A stretch of 42,126 nt of DNA from Ferrovibrio sp. (GTDB taxonomy: Bacteria > Pseudomonadota > Alphaproteobacteria > Ferrovibrionales > Ferrovibrionaceae): the NCBI RefSeq assembly GCF_029255545.1, contig NZ_JANLJJ010000053.1, positions 2,126 through 44,251 of the forward strand, given 5' to 3'. This document shows positions 25,549-34,171 of the stretch, piece by piece; the stretch's first letter is position 1, and each line of letters begins with the position of its first letter. A model generated the notes under the pieces. It had not been told where the DNA came from. It saw nothing but the letters and a program-made list of their open reading frames with translations, and did not search any database. A program made the translations under genes and the position numbers.

Positions 25549-27273
25549 TCAAGCCGGGGCGAAGTCGAAATAGGTGTCGGCCAGGGTAACCCGGAACGCC
25601 ATTTGCCCACCGGCCTGAACCGGTCGGTCTTCCGGCAGCCAGCATACCGCCTGGCCCCAATGCCGCATGGCGCCGTCCGGTCCGGTCGAGAGCATGATCT
25701 CGGCATCGAGCCAGAGCTCGAACCAGAAGACTAGCGCCTGCGCCGTACCATCCCGCAGGATCGGCGCCGACCAGGCCATCTGCTGTGGCTGCACCCAGTC
25801 TGGTGGATTGGCGAAATCGACCCGGCAGACCGGCAGCACGGCGCTCAAGGCTTCATAGGGTTCGTGATCCAGTCGCACCACGCCATGGGCCGACTGGTTG
25901 CGGAATTTGTCGAAGGGCGACAGGTCGAAGCCGCAGATTTCGCGCAGGGGGTTCACCGCACGCAGGTTCGGCAGGCGCACCACCTGCGCGACCACCTGTG
26001 CCGCCGCCGGGATCACCGTCGCGCCGGGCCGGGCCAGGCGGCGCAGCGCGTCGCGGATGGTCGGCAGCATACCTTCGCCGGTCAGGCCGGCATCCAGCAC
26101 TTCCGCCACCACCAGGTCGGCCGGTTTCGGCAGGTCGCGCCCGGGCTCCAGTTCGGTCGAGCGTTTGGCAATCACCGCGATGCGGTCGGCATAGCCGTTT
26201 TTCGCCACGATTTCCTGCGCCGTCTCGGCGATCAGCGGATAGGCCTCGCAGGCGATCACGCGCTCGGCGCCGGCGCGGGCCGCCAGCATCGCCAGCAATC
26301 CCGAGCCGGTGCCGATATCGAGCACCGTCAGGCCCGGCTGCACCGCCTTGTCCAAAGCCGCGGCGAAAGCCTCGTTGCGCGCGGTGTCGGCCAGCATGGG
26401 AAAATGCCAGCCGGGAATCTGCGCGCTCAGCAGGCCGGACAGCGCCGCCTTCACCTGCGCATCCTCCGGCGCCAGTTCGGCGGCGCGGCGCAGGGCCGCC
26501 AGTGCCGTGGCGCTGTCGTTCAACTCGCGCGCCGATTGCCCGATCGCCATATGGGCAGCCACCAGCGTGTCGTCCCGTTTCAACGCCTCGCGCAGGGTGG
26601 CGATGGCCTCGCGGAAGCGGTGCAGCTTGTGCAGCGCCAGGCCGGCATTCAAATGCGCCATGGTCAGGTCGGGTCGCAGCGTCGCCGCCGCGCGATAGGC
26701 AGCCAGCGCGGCTTCCAGGTCGCCGGCCAGCTCGCAGACAACGCCGAGATTGACCTGGGCGGCGACATAATCGGGCCGCTGCTGCAGCAGGGCGCGGTAT
26801 TCCGCCTGCGCCACGGCATAGGCGCCACGGTCCTTCAGGATATTGGCCAGGTTGAAGCGCGCTTCGGCGAAATCCGGCCGCAAGGCCAGCGCACGGCGGC
26901 AGGCGGTTTCGGCTTCGTCCAGCCGGCCCAGCATGCCCAGCGCCAGGGCCAGATTATTGGCGGCGTCGGCGTGATCGGGCTGCAGTCGCAGAGCCTGTTC
27001 GGCGGCCTGGATGGCCTGGGCGGCCTGGCCCAGGGCCATATGCATCAGGGCGGCATTGCACCAGCAGGCCGGATCGGGCCGCAGGGCCAGGGCGCGCTGC
27101 AGGTATTTCAACCCCTCGGCCGGATGACCGGCCTGGTAATGCAGCAGGCCGTATTGATGCAGCAGGCCGGGCTGCTGCGGATCGGCGCGCAGCAGAGTCT
27201 GGTAAATCTCGGCCGCCTCGGCCAGGCGGCCGGCTCTTTGATGCTGCAGGGCAGTCTGGACGGGATCGGACAT
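25549..27273 (-). CDS. TPR protein with PRMT-type arginine methyltransferase domain
   Basis: From the ATG at 27273 the product is 574 residues. About eight TPR repeats of 34 residues cover 5-272. A class I methyltransferase domain follows: motif I VLDIGTGSG (317-325), post-I acidic Glu343 in ACEA, and the double-E loop with Glu391 and Glu400 in AEVLDAGLTGEGML. The nine-residue spacing of the two Glu is the same as Glu144/Glu153 of PRMT1. The C-terminal beta-barrel has the HW loop (His538-Trp539 in MRHWGQAVCWLP). This is the layout of PRMT7/PRMT9-like enzymes, which methylate arginine side chains. It is divergent from the flagellar cluster and next to a membrane protein. The target is unknown; a flagellar or envelope protein is inference. 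Confidence 0.85.
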   Translation of the reverse strand: MSDPVQTALQHQRAGRLAEAAEIYQTLLRADPQQPGLLHQYGLLHYQAGHPAEGLKYLQRALALRPDPACWCNAALMHMALGQAAQAIQAAEQALRLQPDHADAANNLALALGMLGRLDEAETACRRALALRPDFAEARFNLANILKDRGAYAVAQAEYRALLQQRPDYVAAQVNLGVVCELAGDLEAALAAYRAAATLRPDLTMAHLNAGLALHKLHRFREAIATLREALKRDDTLVAAHMAIGQSARELNDSATALAALRRAAELAPEDAQVKAALSGLLSAQIPGWHFPMLADTARNEAFAAALDKAVQPGLTVLDIGTGSGLLAMLAARAGAERVIACEAYPLIAETAQEIVAKNGYADRIAVIAKRSTELEPGRDLPKPADLVVAEVLDAGLTGEGMLPTIRDALRRLARPGATVIPAAAQVVAQVVRLPNLRAVNPLREICGFDLSPFDKFRNQSAHGVVRLDHEPYEALSAVLPVCRVDFANPPDWVQPQQMAWSAPILRDGTAQALVFWFELWLDAEIMLSTGPDGAMRHWGQAVCWLPEDRPVQAGGQMAFRVTLADTYFDFAPA

Positions 27274-27444
27274 GGGGCCGGACCATAGCCGCAGATTCGG
27301 GAGAAGGCGACCGCCGGCGATCCGGCAGACCGGACGATTCGCGCACCGGCAGAAATTGCCGCCCGGCAATGCCGGAATGGGGCGTGGACCCAGGGCGTGG
27401 CAGAAATATCATTGTAGAACATGTAGTTATACTTGGCTTTCGAC

Positions 27445-27461
27445 TTGGCCCACCGCTTGCT
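27445..27461 (+). promoter_or_regulatory. Sigma-54 promoter before fliK
   Basis: TTGGCCCACCGCTTGCT matches the RpoN consensus YTGGCACG-N4-TTGCW, with GG at 27447-27448 and GC at 27459-27460, exactly ten bases between. The start of transcription should be near 27472, just before the fliK ATG at 27490. This also rules out the longer fliK start at 27433. The activator is likely FlbD, encoded in the same cluster. Confidence 0.75.
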
Positions 27462-27489
27462 TCTTCCCCGGCGACGAATGAGGCATTCC

Positions 27490-29454
27490 ATGCAGGTCGC
27501 ACCGCTTTCCAATTCCGCCGCCGCCGCTTCCGGCTCCAGCTCCGCCGAGGAGACCGATAGCCGTGCGCGCGATTTCGCCCGCGTTTTGCAGAACGCGTTT
27601 TTCAGCCAGGGCAGCAAGGCGGTGACCCGGTCGTCCGAGCCGACCGGCCCGGAAGCTGCCAGCCGCACCGAAATCCGCTCTGACTCCCGCTCGGAAACCC
27701 GCAGCGAGAGCCGGTCCGACACCCGCACCGAAATCCGCGCCGAACCGCGTCGGGAAAACCGCCCGGCCAGCCAGGTCCGCCCGTCCGAAAGCGCGACGTC
27801 TGAAACCGCCACGCCGCCGCGCGACAACACGGCACCGGCAAAAGACGGCAAAGTAGCCGACAAGCCTGCGGCCGCCGGCAAGGACAAGCCGGCCCCGGCC
27901 CGGGACGCCGCCACCGATGCAGCCCCGGACGCCGATGCGGCCCCACCTGCCGAACAGGCCGATGCAGCCCCCGCGGCCGGCGAAACCGAGCCGGCCCAGG
28001 ATGATGCCAGCAAGCCGGCGGTTGCCCTCGCCCCGGATGCCGCGCTGATCCTTGGCCTGCTGCAGATGCAGACCCAGCCGGCCACGCCCCCGGTGATCGT
28101 GCCCCAGACTGGCCCCCAGACTGGCCCCCAGACTGGCGAGGCCGGCGTGGTGATTGCTGCCGCCATCCCGGCCGCCGCTGCTGCCCAGCCCCAGCTGGTG
28201 GCCGCCGCAGCCGGCAGCACCGTACCGGCCGCCACATCCGCCACGCCTGCGGCCCCCGCCATTCCGCCTGCCGATGCCGCCACGGTGGCCACGCCGGCCG
28301 TGCCTGCGACACCGGCCGCTGCCGCATCCGCCACGGACATGCCGCCTGCGGCCACCACTCCGCTGCCTGCGGCGGCCCAGCCGGCCGAAACGCCGGCGGC
28401 ACCGGCTGCGGCGCAGCCGGTGGTCCTGCCAGCCGAGATTATCGCTGCCGCCAAGAGCAGCACGGATACCAGCGCCGCCGCCCTGTTGGCGCAGCAGCAG
28501 ACGATAACGCCGGAGCAGCTGGCCGCCCTGCAGGAGGCCGTTCAGGCCGAAGGCAAGCTGCAGGTCGAAACCCAGGCTCAGGGCCAACTGCCGCGCCAGC
28601 CGCAGGGCGAGGCGCAGCCGGCCGTCACGGCGAAGCCGGCGACCGAAAAGAGCCTGCTGCTCGATATCCAGCCGGCCACGGCCGCCGCGCCGAAGGCGGT
28701 GGTTGATCAATCCTCGCTGCTGGCCATGCAGGGCGATGCCGATGCCGCCGCCGAGCAAGCTCTGCTGCAGCAGCAGCTCACCACGGCCCAGCATCATCAG
28801 TCGACCGCCGAGGCGAAATTCGCCGCCGCGCTGCAGGCCCAGCAGGGCAGCGATGCGCAGCCGCCGGCCACGCCGACGGTCGCTGCCGCGGCCACCGCCA
28901 ATTCCACCCAGCAGAACCTGCAGCCCGCGCCGATGAGCAATCCCGGCACCAGCATGCCGCAGGCGGTACAGCATGCCGCCACGCAAACCATGGCCCGCCA
29001 GCTCGGTGCCTATATCCCGGCCGGCGAACAGGTCGCGGTGCAGATCAAGAAGGGCGCTGCCGAAGGCGCCGACAAGATTTCGATCAAGCTCGATCCCGGC
29101 AATCTCGGCAAGGTCGAGGTCAAGCTCGAGGTTGGTCATGACGGCAAGCTGATGGCGGTGATCGCGGCGGACAAGCCGGAAACCCTGCAGATGCTGCAGC
29201 GCGATGCGCAGCAGCTCGAACAGTCGCTGCGCGATGCCGGTCTGAAAACCGATGCCGGCTCGCTCAGCTTCACCCTGCGTGAGCAGAACCAGAATGCCGA
29301 GGGCCGCGAAGGCCAGGGCAACGGCGGCCGGCAGCGCGGCCGTGGCCATGAGGAATATGTCGAAACCGGCCTCGTCACCGATCCGGCGGCGCTCGCCGCC
29401 AGCAATGCCCAGCGCGCGGCCGCCGCCCGCGGCGGGCTTGATATCCGCATTTAA
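27490..29454 (+). CDS. fliK: Flagellar hook-length control protein FliK
   Basis: FliK measures hook length and switches the flagellar export gate from rod/hook to filament substrates. The 654-residue product has a long Ala/Pro/Gln-rich middle, as in other FliK proteins whose length varies, and a conserved C-terminal Flg_hook domain (about 513-600) with KISIKLDPGNLGKVEVKLEV and LRDAGLKTDAGSLSF. Before it is QLGAYIPAGEQVAVQI. A 12-base repeat in the middle (28102-28137) encodes PQTG three times. The start at 27490 is chosen because GAGG lies six bases before it and it falls after the expected start of transcription from the sigma-54 promoter. flgD follows by 24 bases. Confidence 0.93.
   Translation: MQVAPLSNSAAAASGSSSAEETDSRARDFARVLQNAFFSQGSKAVTRSSEPTGPEAASRTEIRSDSRSETRSESRSDTRTEIRAEPRRENRPASQVRPSESATSETATPPRDNTAPAKDGKVADKPAAAGKDKPAPARDAATDAAPDADAAPPAEQADAAPAAGETEPAQDDASKPAVALAPDAALILGLLQMQTQPATPPVIVPQTGPQTGPQTGEAGVVIAAAIPAAAAAQPQLVAAAAGSTVPAATSATPAAPAIPPADAATVATPAVPATPAAAASATDMPPAATTPLPAAAQPAETPAAPAAAQPVVLPAEIIAAAKSSTDTSAAALLAQQQTITPEQLAALQEAVQAEGKLQVETQAQGQLPRQPQGEAQPAVTAKPATEKSLLLDIQPATAAAPKAVVDQSSLLAMQGDADAAAEQALLQQQLTTAQHHQSTAEAKFAAALQAQQGSDAQPPATPTVAAAATANSTQQNLQPAPMSNPGTSMPQAVQHAATQTMARQLGAYIPAGEQVAVQIKKGAAEGADKISIKLDPGNLGKVEVKLEVGHDGKLMAVIAADKPETLQMLQRDAQQLEQSLRDAGLKTDAGSLSFTLREQNQNAEGREGQGNGGRQRGRGHEEYVETGLVTDPAALAASNAQRAAAARGGLDIRI
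28102..28137 (+). repeat. Three 12-bp tandem repeats in fliK
   Basis: CCCCAGACTGGC occurs three times without a gap, encoding PQTG repeats in the disordered middle of FliK. The copies are identical, so the array is probably young and may vary in number between strains by slippage, changing the protein by four residues per unit without breaking the frame. Confidence 0.95.
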
Positions 29455-29478
29455 GGCGCGTCGCGCAGGAGCCCCGTC

Positions 29479-30195
29479 ATGGTCAGCAGCGTCACCGATA
29501 CCACCGGCACCACCAATACCGTTTCGAATACCGCAGCCAGCAAGCTGGCCGGCGACTTCGACACCTTCCTCACGCTGCTCACCACGCAGCTGAAGAATCA
29601 GGATCCGACCTCGCCGATGGATCCGAACGAATTCACGCAGCAGCTCGTGCAGTTCAGCCAGGTCGAGCAGCAGATCAACATGAATAAGAATCTCGAGAAG
29701 ATGATCTCGATGCTGCAGGCGGGCCAGAACAGCACCAACCTGAACTTCATCGGCAAGGTCGTCGATGTCGACGACAAACAGGTGAAGCTGGCCGAAGGCG
29801 GCAGCGCCTTCTGGTCTTATGAACTGCCGAAAGGCGTGATGGGCGTGCAGTACAACATCCTCGACTCGTCGGGCAAGGTGGTGCGCACGGTCAACGTCAC
29901 CTCGGACCAGGCCAGCGGTTTCAAGCCTGGCCGCGTCGAAGTCGCCTGGGATGGCAAGGACGGCCAGGGCAATGCGATGGCGGCCGGCACCTACAAGCTG
30001 GAAGTGGTGGGCAAGGATGCCAACGGCAAGTCGGTTGACGGCGTCAAGGTCTATGCGCGCGGCTATGTCGAGGCGCTCGAGACCGTCGACGGCCAGCAAT
30101 ACCTCGTCGTGTCGGGCAGCAAGTATCTGCCGGAGAAGGTGGTCTCGGTCTTTGCGCCGCCGCAGGACAATTCCGGCAGCGGCAGTACGACCTGA
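29479..30195 (+). CDS. flgD: Flagellar hook-capping protein FlgD
   Basis: FlgD forms the cap under which hook subunits assemble. The 238-residue product has the conserved N-terminal export/cap region (FLTLLTTQLKNQDPTSPMDPNEFTQQL, cited in part, about 30-55) and QFSQVEQQINMNKNLEKM. The C-terminal half has Ig-like and Tudor-like domains, with VEVAWDGKDGQGN AMAAGTYKLEV as the FlgD Ig-like signature. The ATG at 29479 follows CAGGAGCCCCGTC. It is the second gene from the sigma-54 promoter. The hook gene flgE, which often follows, is not in this window; sciP comes next instead. Confidence 0.96.
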   Translation: MVSSVTDTTGTTNTVSNTAASKLAGDFDTFLTLLTTQLKNQDPTSPMDPNEFTQQLVQFSQVEQQINMNKNLEKMISMLQAGQNSTNLNFIGKVVDVDDKQVKLAEGGSAFWSYELPKGVMGVQYNILDSSGKVVRTVNVTSDQASGFKPGRVEVAWDGKDGQGNAMAAGTYKLEVVGKDANGKSVDGVKVYARGYVEALETVDGQQYLVVSGSKYLPEKVVSVFAPPQDNSGSGSTT

Positions 30196-30253
30196 CAGCC
30201 GGCCGCACGACAGTCACGCAATAGTACTGCTTTTTTAAAAACGGGTGATTAGC

Positions 30254-30607
30254 ATGGAAAACGTTCAGCCTCTCAATCCGCAGATGCGTCAGCTGCCGTC
30301 GCAGGGCCGGCCAGCCAGTGTGATCGGCCCGGAGGGTCAGCGCATCACCCGCGACACGCTGCCATCACCCAGCACCAAACGCTGGGTGATTCGCCGCAAG
30401 GCCGAAGTGGTGGCCGCCGTGCGTGGCGGCCTGCTCAGCCTGGAAGAGGCCTGCCAGCGCTACGCCCTCACGCTCGAGGAATTCCAGTCCTGGCAGCGCG
30501 CCATCGAGGAACATGGTCTGCCTGGCCTGCGCACCACCCGGCTGCAGGATTACCGCCCGGGCACCCTGCGGGCCCCGGCGGCCCGGATGTCCGGTGTGGC
30601 GGGCTGA
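30254..30607 (+). CDS. sciP: CtrA inhibitor SciP (DUF1153)
   Basis: SciP is a small DNA- and CtrA-binding protein that shuts off CtrA-activated promoters in early G1 of Caulobacter. The 117-residue product carries the whole DUF1153 core: VIGPEGQRITRDTLPSP, TKRWVIRRKAEVVAAVRGGL, LSLEEACQRYALTLEEFQSW and GLRTTRLQDYRP. The KAEVVAAVRGG-LSLEEACQRY part is the helix-turn-helix. The N- and C-terminal tails are longer than in Caulobacter. The ATG at 30254 is used; a GTG nine bases upstream is also in frame. It lies between flgD and fliF, in front of a GTTAAC-rich gap that may be its own target. Confidence 0.95.
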   Translation: MENVQPLNPQMRQLPSQGRPASVIGPEGQRITRDTLPSPSTKRWVIRRKAEVVAAVRGGLLSLEEACQRYALTLEEFQSWQRAIEEHGLPGLRTTRLQDYRPGTLRAPAARMSGVAG

Positions 30608-30647
30608 GGGGGCTCCGCTAAATCACTGATTTTCCTGATTCCGTAAG

Positions 30648-30696
30648 GTTAACAAACCGCTAGGCAAATTTTGCCGGGGTGTTAACCTCTTTTTCA
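30648..30696. promoter_or_regulatory. GTTAAC palindromes and CtrA-like site before fliF
   Basis: The 162-base gap before fliF holds GTTAAC at 30648-30653 and again at 30681-30686 (33 bases apart, about three helical turns), with the palindrome GGCAAATTTTGCC (30663-30675) nearly centred between them. The second begins TTAA-N7-TTCA (30682-30696), one base off the CtrA consensus TTAA-N7-TTAA. A weak sigma-54-like GG-N10-GC (30647-30660) overlaps the first. CtrA/SciP control of fliF is an inference from this pattern and context. Confidence 0.5.
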
Positions 30697-30769
30697 TCCC
30701 GCGTTCCTACCTTGCAAGCGCGGCAGGAGGTGCCTGCCACAACGCGTGCCTGGTGCATGGGGTGAAGCC

Positions 30770-32434
30770 GTGAACGGAATCATGAACATGATGCGGAGCA
30801 TTGGTCCCGCGCGGCTGGCGATGCTGGCGGCGACGGCGGCCGTTCTGCTCGGCTTTTTCGTTTTCCTCGGGATGAAGGTCACGCAGCCCAAGATGGCGCT
30901 GCTGTACGGCAATCTCGACCTGGAAACCTCGGGCGAAATCGTCAACCGGCTCGAGGCCCAGAAGATTCCCTACCAGATCGCCGCCAACGGCGCGCAGGTC
31001 CTGGTGCCGGAAGACCGCGTGCTGCGCGCCCGTATGCAGCTGGCCGAAGGCGGCCTGATGGCCAGCGGCGGCGCCGGCTATGAAATCTTCGACAAGGCCA
31101 ATGCCCTGTCGGCCACCAATTTCATGCAGAACATCAACCACCTGCGTGCCCTGGAAGGCGAACTGGCGCGCACCATCCGCTCGATTGACCAGGTGTCATC
31201 GGCACGCGTGCATCTGGTGCTGCCCAAGCGCGAGGTGTTCAGCCGCGAGCAGCGCGAACCCTCGGCCTCCATCGTGGTCAAGACGCGCGGCGGCCGGCTC
31301 GACCAGCCGCAGGTGCGCGCGATCCAGAATCTCGTTGCCTCCGCCGTGCCCGACCTGAAGCCGACCCGCATTTCCGTGGTCGATGATCGCGGCAACCTGC
31401 TGGCCGGCACGCAGGAGCAAACCGATCCCGCCACCGCCACGGTCAGCCGGCTCTCCGACATGCGGCGCCAGGTGGAGGATCGCCTGCGCAAGAATGTCGA
31501 GGCCCTGATCGAACGCTCGGTCGGTGTTGGCAACGTGCGCGCGGAAATCTCGGTCGACATGGATTTCGACCGCGTCACCACCAACCAGGAACTGTTCAAT
31601 CCCGACCAGGCGGTGGTGCGCTCGACCCAGACCATCACGGAAAACAACCAGAGCCAGGAAGGCCAGCAGAACGTCACGGTGGCCAACAACCTGCCCGAGG
31701 CCCAGGGCCAGGGCGGCACGCAGGCGACCTCGACGGCCAACCGCACCGAGGAAATGGTCAATTACGAGATTTCCAAGACCGTCCGCACCCAGGTGCGCGA
31801 GGCCGGTGTGATGCGCCGTGTTTCGGCCGCCGTGCTGGTCAACAACATCATCCAGGTCGACGGTCAGGGCCAGCGCTCCTATCAGGCCCGTTCGCCGGAA
31901 GAATTGCAGCAACTCAACACCCTCGTCCGCAATGCCATCGGCTTCGACCAGCAGCGTGGCGACACCGTGGAAGTCGTGTCGATGCGCTTCGCCGAGCCTG
32001 GTGACATCCCCGAGGAAATCGACCCGGCCAGTCTGCCGGTGCTGCTCGGCCTGACCAAGGAAGAGCTGTTCCGCATCGGCGAGATCGCCGGCTATGTACT
32101 GCTTGGCCTGCTGGCCATGCTGCTGGTGGTGCGTCCGCTGATCCGCCGCGTGCTGGAAGCCTCGCGCGAAAGCGAGGATATCCCCCCCGGCATGCTGACG
32201 CCGGCCGCGCCGGGCCTGCCGATGGTGGTTGGCGGCGCGCCGCTGGCCGAACTGCCGGCCGCGCCCGATGCCGGCATGGCGCCGCCTACGCCGGGCATCG
32301 AATCGATGATCGACATCGCCCGCATCGAGGGCCAGGTGAAGGCGTCGTCGCTGAAGAAGATCGGCGAGATCGTCGACAAGCATCCCGAGGAAGCCGTGTC
32401 GATCATCCGCAATTGGCTCTATCAGACCACCTGA
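30770..32434 (+). CDS. fliF: Flagellar MS-ring protein FliF
   Basis: FliF builds the MS ring in the inner membrane, the base of the flagellum. From the GTG at 30770 the product is 554 residues. The first transmembrane helix is at about 15-36, then ring-building motifs: ALLYGNLDLETSGEIVNRLE, ALEGELARTI, VSSARVHLVLPKREVFSRE and ASIVVKTRGG. The second helix is at about 434-454. The FliG-binding tail ends in EEAVSIIRNWLYQ, as expected. An earlier GTG (30746) and ATGs at 30782 and 30788 are also in frame; 30770 is the best guess because the relatives begin a few residues before the first helix. fliG follows by 20 bases. Confidence 0.95.
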   Translation: MNGIMNMMRSIGPARLAMLAATAAVLLGFFVFLGMKVTQPKMALLYGNLDLETSGEIVNRLEAQKIPYQIAANGAQVLVPEDRVLRARMQLAEGGLMASGGAGYEIFDKANALSATNFMQNINHLRALEGELARTIRSIDQVSSARVHLVLPKREVFSREQREPSASIVVKTRGGRLDQPQVRAIQNLVASAVPDLKPTRISVVDDRGNLLAGTQEQTDPATATVSRLSDMRRQVEDRLRKNVEALIERSVGVGNVRAEISVDMDFDRVTTNQELFNPDQAVVRSTQTITENNQSQEGQQNVTVANNLPEAQGQGGTQATSTANRTEEMVNYEISKTVRTQVREAGVMRRVSAAVLVNNIIQVDGQGQRSYQARSPEELQQLNTLVRNAIGFDQQRGDTVEVVSMRFAEPGDIPEEIDPASLPVLLGLTKEELFRIGEIAGYVLLGLLAMLLVVRPLIRRVLEASRESEDIPPGMLTPAAPGLPMVVGGAPLAELPAAPDAGMAPPTPGIESMIDIARIEGQVKASSLKKIGEIVDKHPEEAVSIIRNWLYQTT

Positions 32435-32454
32435 GTCGGACGAGGGTTTAACTC

Positions 32455-33471
32455 ATGGCCGGTGAAAAAGACTTCCGTCAGATGAAGGGCCCCGATAAGG
32501 CGGCGGTCCTGATGTTGGCGCTTGGCGAGGAGCATTCATCCAAGATCTGGCCGTTGCTTGACGACGAGGAGATCAAGGAAATCTCCCAGAACATGGCCAA
32601 TCTGGGCGCGGTGAATTCCGACGTCGTCGAGAAGCTGTTCCTCGAATTCGTCAATAACTTCTCCTCCACCGGGTCGCTGACCGGTACGTTTGACAGCACT
32701 GAGCGACTGCTGATGAAGGCGCTGCCATCCGAGCGCGTCAATCAGATCATGGAGGAAATCCGCGGTCCGGCCGGCCGCACCATGTGGGACAAGCTCGCCA
32801 ACGTGAATGAGAACGTGCTGGCGAACTACCTGAAGAACGAATATCCCCAGACCGTCGCGGTGGTGCTCTCCAAGATCCGCCCCGAGCATGCCGCCCGCGT
32901 GCTGGCGGCATTGCCGGAAGAATTCTCGATGGAAGTCGTCATGCGCATGCTGCGCATGGAGGCGGTGCAGAAGGAAGTGCTCGACAAGGTCGAGCAGACC
33001 CTGCGTACCGAATTCATGTCGAACTTGGCGCGCACCAACCGGCGCGACGCGCACGAAATGATGGCGGAAATCTTCAACAGTCTCGACCGCAATACCGAGG
33101 CGCGTTTCCTAGCCGCCCTGGAAGAGCGCAGCCGCGATGCCGCCGAGCGCATCAAGGCCCTGATGTTCACCTTCGAGGATTTGATCAAGCTGGATCCGTC
33201 CGGCGTGCAGACCCTGCTCAAGAGCGTGGAGAAGGAAAAGCTCAGCCTGGCGCTCAAGGGCGCCTCGGAAACCCTGCGCGACCTGTTCTTCTCCAACATG
33301 TCCGAACGCGCGTCCAAGCTGCTGCGCGAGGAAATGGAATCGCTCGGCCCGGTGCGCCTGAAAGATGTCGACGAGGCGCAGATGGCCATGGTCAACACGG
33401 CCAAGGAACTTGCGGCCAAGGGCGAAATCATGTTGGCCGACAACAAGGGCGAAGACGAGCTCATCTACTGA
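32455..33471 (+). CDS. fliG: Flagellar motor switch protein FliG
   Basis: FliG sits on the cytoplasmic face of the MS ring and carries the residues that meet the stator. The 338-residue product has all three domains: the N-terminal FliF-binding part ([21 protein letters not shown]), the middle [26 protein letters not shown] (cited in part; the usual EHPQ is EYPQ here) and the C-terminal torque domain with [26 protein letters not shown] and [21 protein letters not shown]. The charged torque helix is therefore intact. The gene is between fliF and fliH, the normal order. Confidence 0.97.
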   Translation: MAGEKDFRQMKGPDKAAVLMLALGEEHSSKIWPLLDDEEIKEISQNMANLGAVNSDVVEKLFLEFVNNFSSTGSLTGTFDSTERLLMKALPSERVNQIMEEIRGPAGRTMWDKLANVNENVLANYLKNEYPQTVAVVLSKIRPEHAARVLAALPEEFSMEVVMRMLRMEAVQKEVLDKVEQTLRTEFMSNLARTNRRDAHEMMAEIFNSLDRNTEARFLAALEERSRDAAERIKALMFTFEDLIKLDPSGVQTLLKSVEKEKLSLALKGASETLRDLFFSNMSERASKLLREEMESLGPVRLKDVDEAQMAMVNTAKELAAKGEIMLADNKGEDELIY

Positions 33472-33494
33472 TGCGGAAAGCGGCGTAACCGATC

Positions 33495-34148
33495 ATGGTC
33501 AGCAAGGCCAAATTCCTGTTCGATCTGCCCTTCGACGGCACCAAGCCGAAGGTCGAGCGTTCTTACGCGCCCAAGCCGCCGCCGGCGAAATTCTCCGCCG
33601 AGGACGTGGAGGCCGTCCGGGCCACCGCCTATGCCGAGGGCGAAGAAGCCGGTCGCGTGGCGGCGCATGGCGAGCATCAGCGCAATCTGGAGCAGGCCAT
33701 GCACGCGCTGGAGGGACGGCTTGCCGCCATTGCCGGCGGCGAGGAACGTTCGCGCCTGGCGGCGCGTGCCGAGGCCACGGAACTGGCGGTGGCGATTGCC
33801 CGCAAGCTGGCGGGCCGGCTGATCGACCGCCAGCCGCTGGAGCAGATCGAGGCGCTGGTGCTGCGCTGCATGGACGACATGCGCGACGAGCCGCGCCTGG
33901 TGATCCGTGCTGCCGAGCCGGTCGTGCAGCTGCTTGACCAGCGCATCGACCAGTTGGTGGCGCAATCGGGTTTCGGCGGCAAGGTGGCCCTGGTGCCTGA
34001 CGAGACGATGGCGCCCACCGATTGCCGCATCAACTGGGCCGATGGCTCGGCCGAACGGCGCCAGGCGGCGCTGGAACAGGAAGTCGACCAGGCGGTCGAA
34101 CGCTATCTTACCGGGCTGCAGGCGCAGCTTGGCGAGCCCGGCGAATAG
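33495..34148 (+). CDS. fliH: Flagellar export regulator FliH
   Basis: FliH holds the export ATPase FliI and links it to the C ring through FliN. The 217-residue product has a short N-terminus with FLFDLPFDG, typical of alphaproteobacterial FliH-like proteins, and a glutamate/alanine-rich coiled coil (about 35-85). The C-terminal part has ARKLAGRLIDRQPLEQIEALV and a FliH/YscL-like fold with DCRINWADGSAERR. Similarity is moderate, so position between fliG and fliN weighs heavily. The ATG at 33495 follows CGGCGTAACCGATC, with only a weak ribosome site. fliI and fliJ are not in this window. Confidence 0.88.
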   Translation: MVSKAKFLFDLPFDGTKPKVERSYAPKPPPAKFSAEDVEAVRATAYAEGEEAGRVAAHGEHQRNLEQAMHALEGRLAAIAGGEERSRLAARAEATELAVAIARKLAGRLIDRQPLEQIEALVLRCMDDMRDEPRLVIRAAEPVVQLLDQRIDQLVAQSGFGGKVALVPDETMAPTDCRINWADGSAERRQAALEQEVDQAVERYLTGLQAQLGEPGE

Positions 34149-34171
34149 CCGCGGCCAGGGAGTGAGCAGGT

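Noticed and set aside
27433-27489. Longer fliK start giving 19 extra residues
   Set aside because: It would begin before the expected transcription start of the sigma-54 promoter, and the ATG at 27490 has a better ribosome site.
28102-28137. Short regular repeats in fliK (and at 40237) as a CRISPR-like array
   Set aside because: The units are 12 and 15 bases with no spacers and encode protein repeats in frame.
27427-30099. Open frame of 890 codons on the minus strand across fliK and flgD
   Set aside because: It mirrors the Ala/Pro-rich FliK repeat region and has a Gly/Arg-rich product with no domain; fliK and flgD are certain.
30647-30660. GG-N10-GC pattern before fliF as a sigma-54 promoter
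   Set aside because: The flanking bases do not fit TGGCAC/TTGC, and the bare pattern is frequent by chance; the CtrA-like reading fits fliF better.
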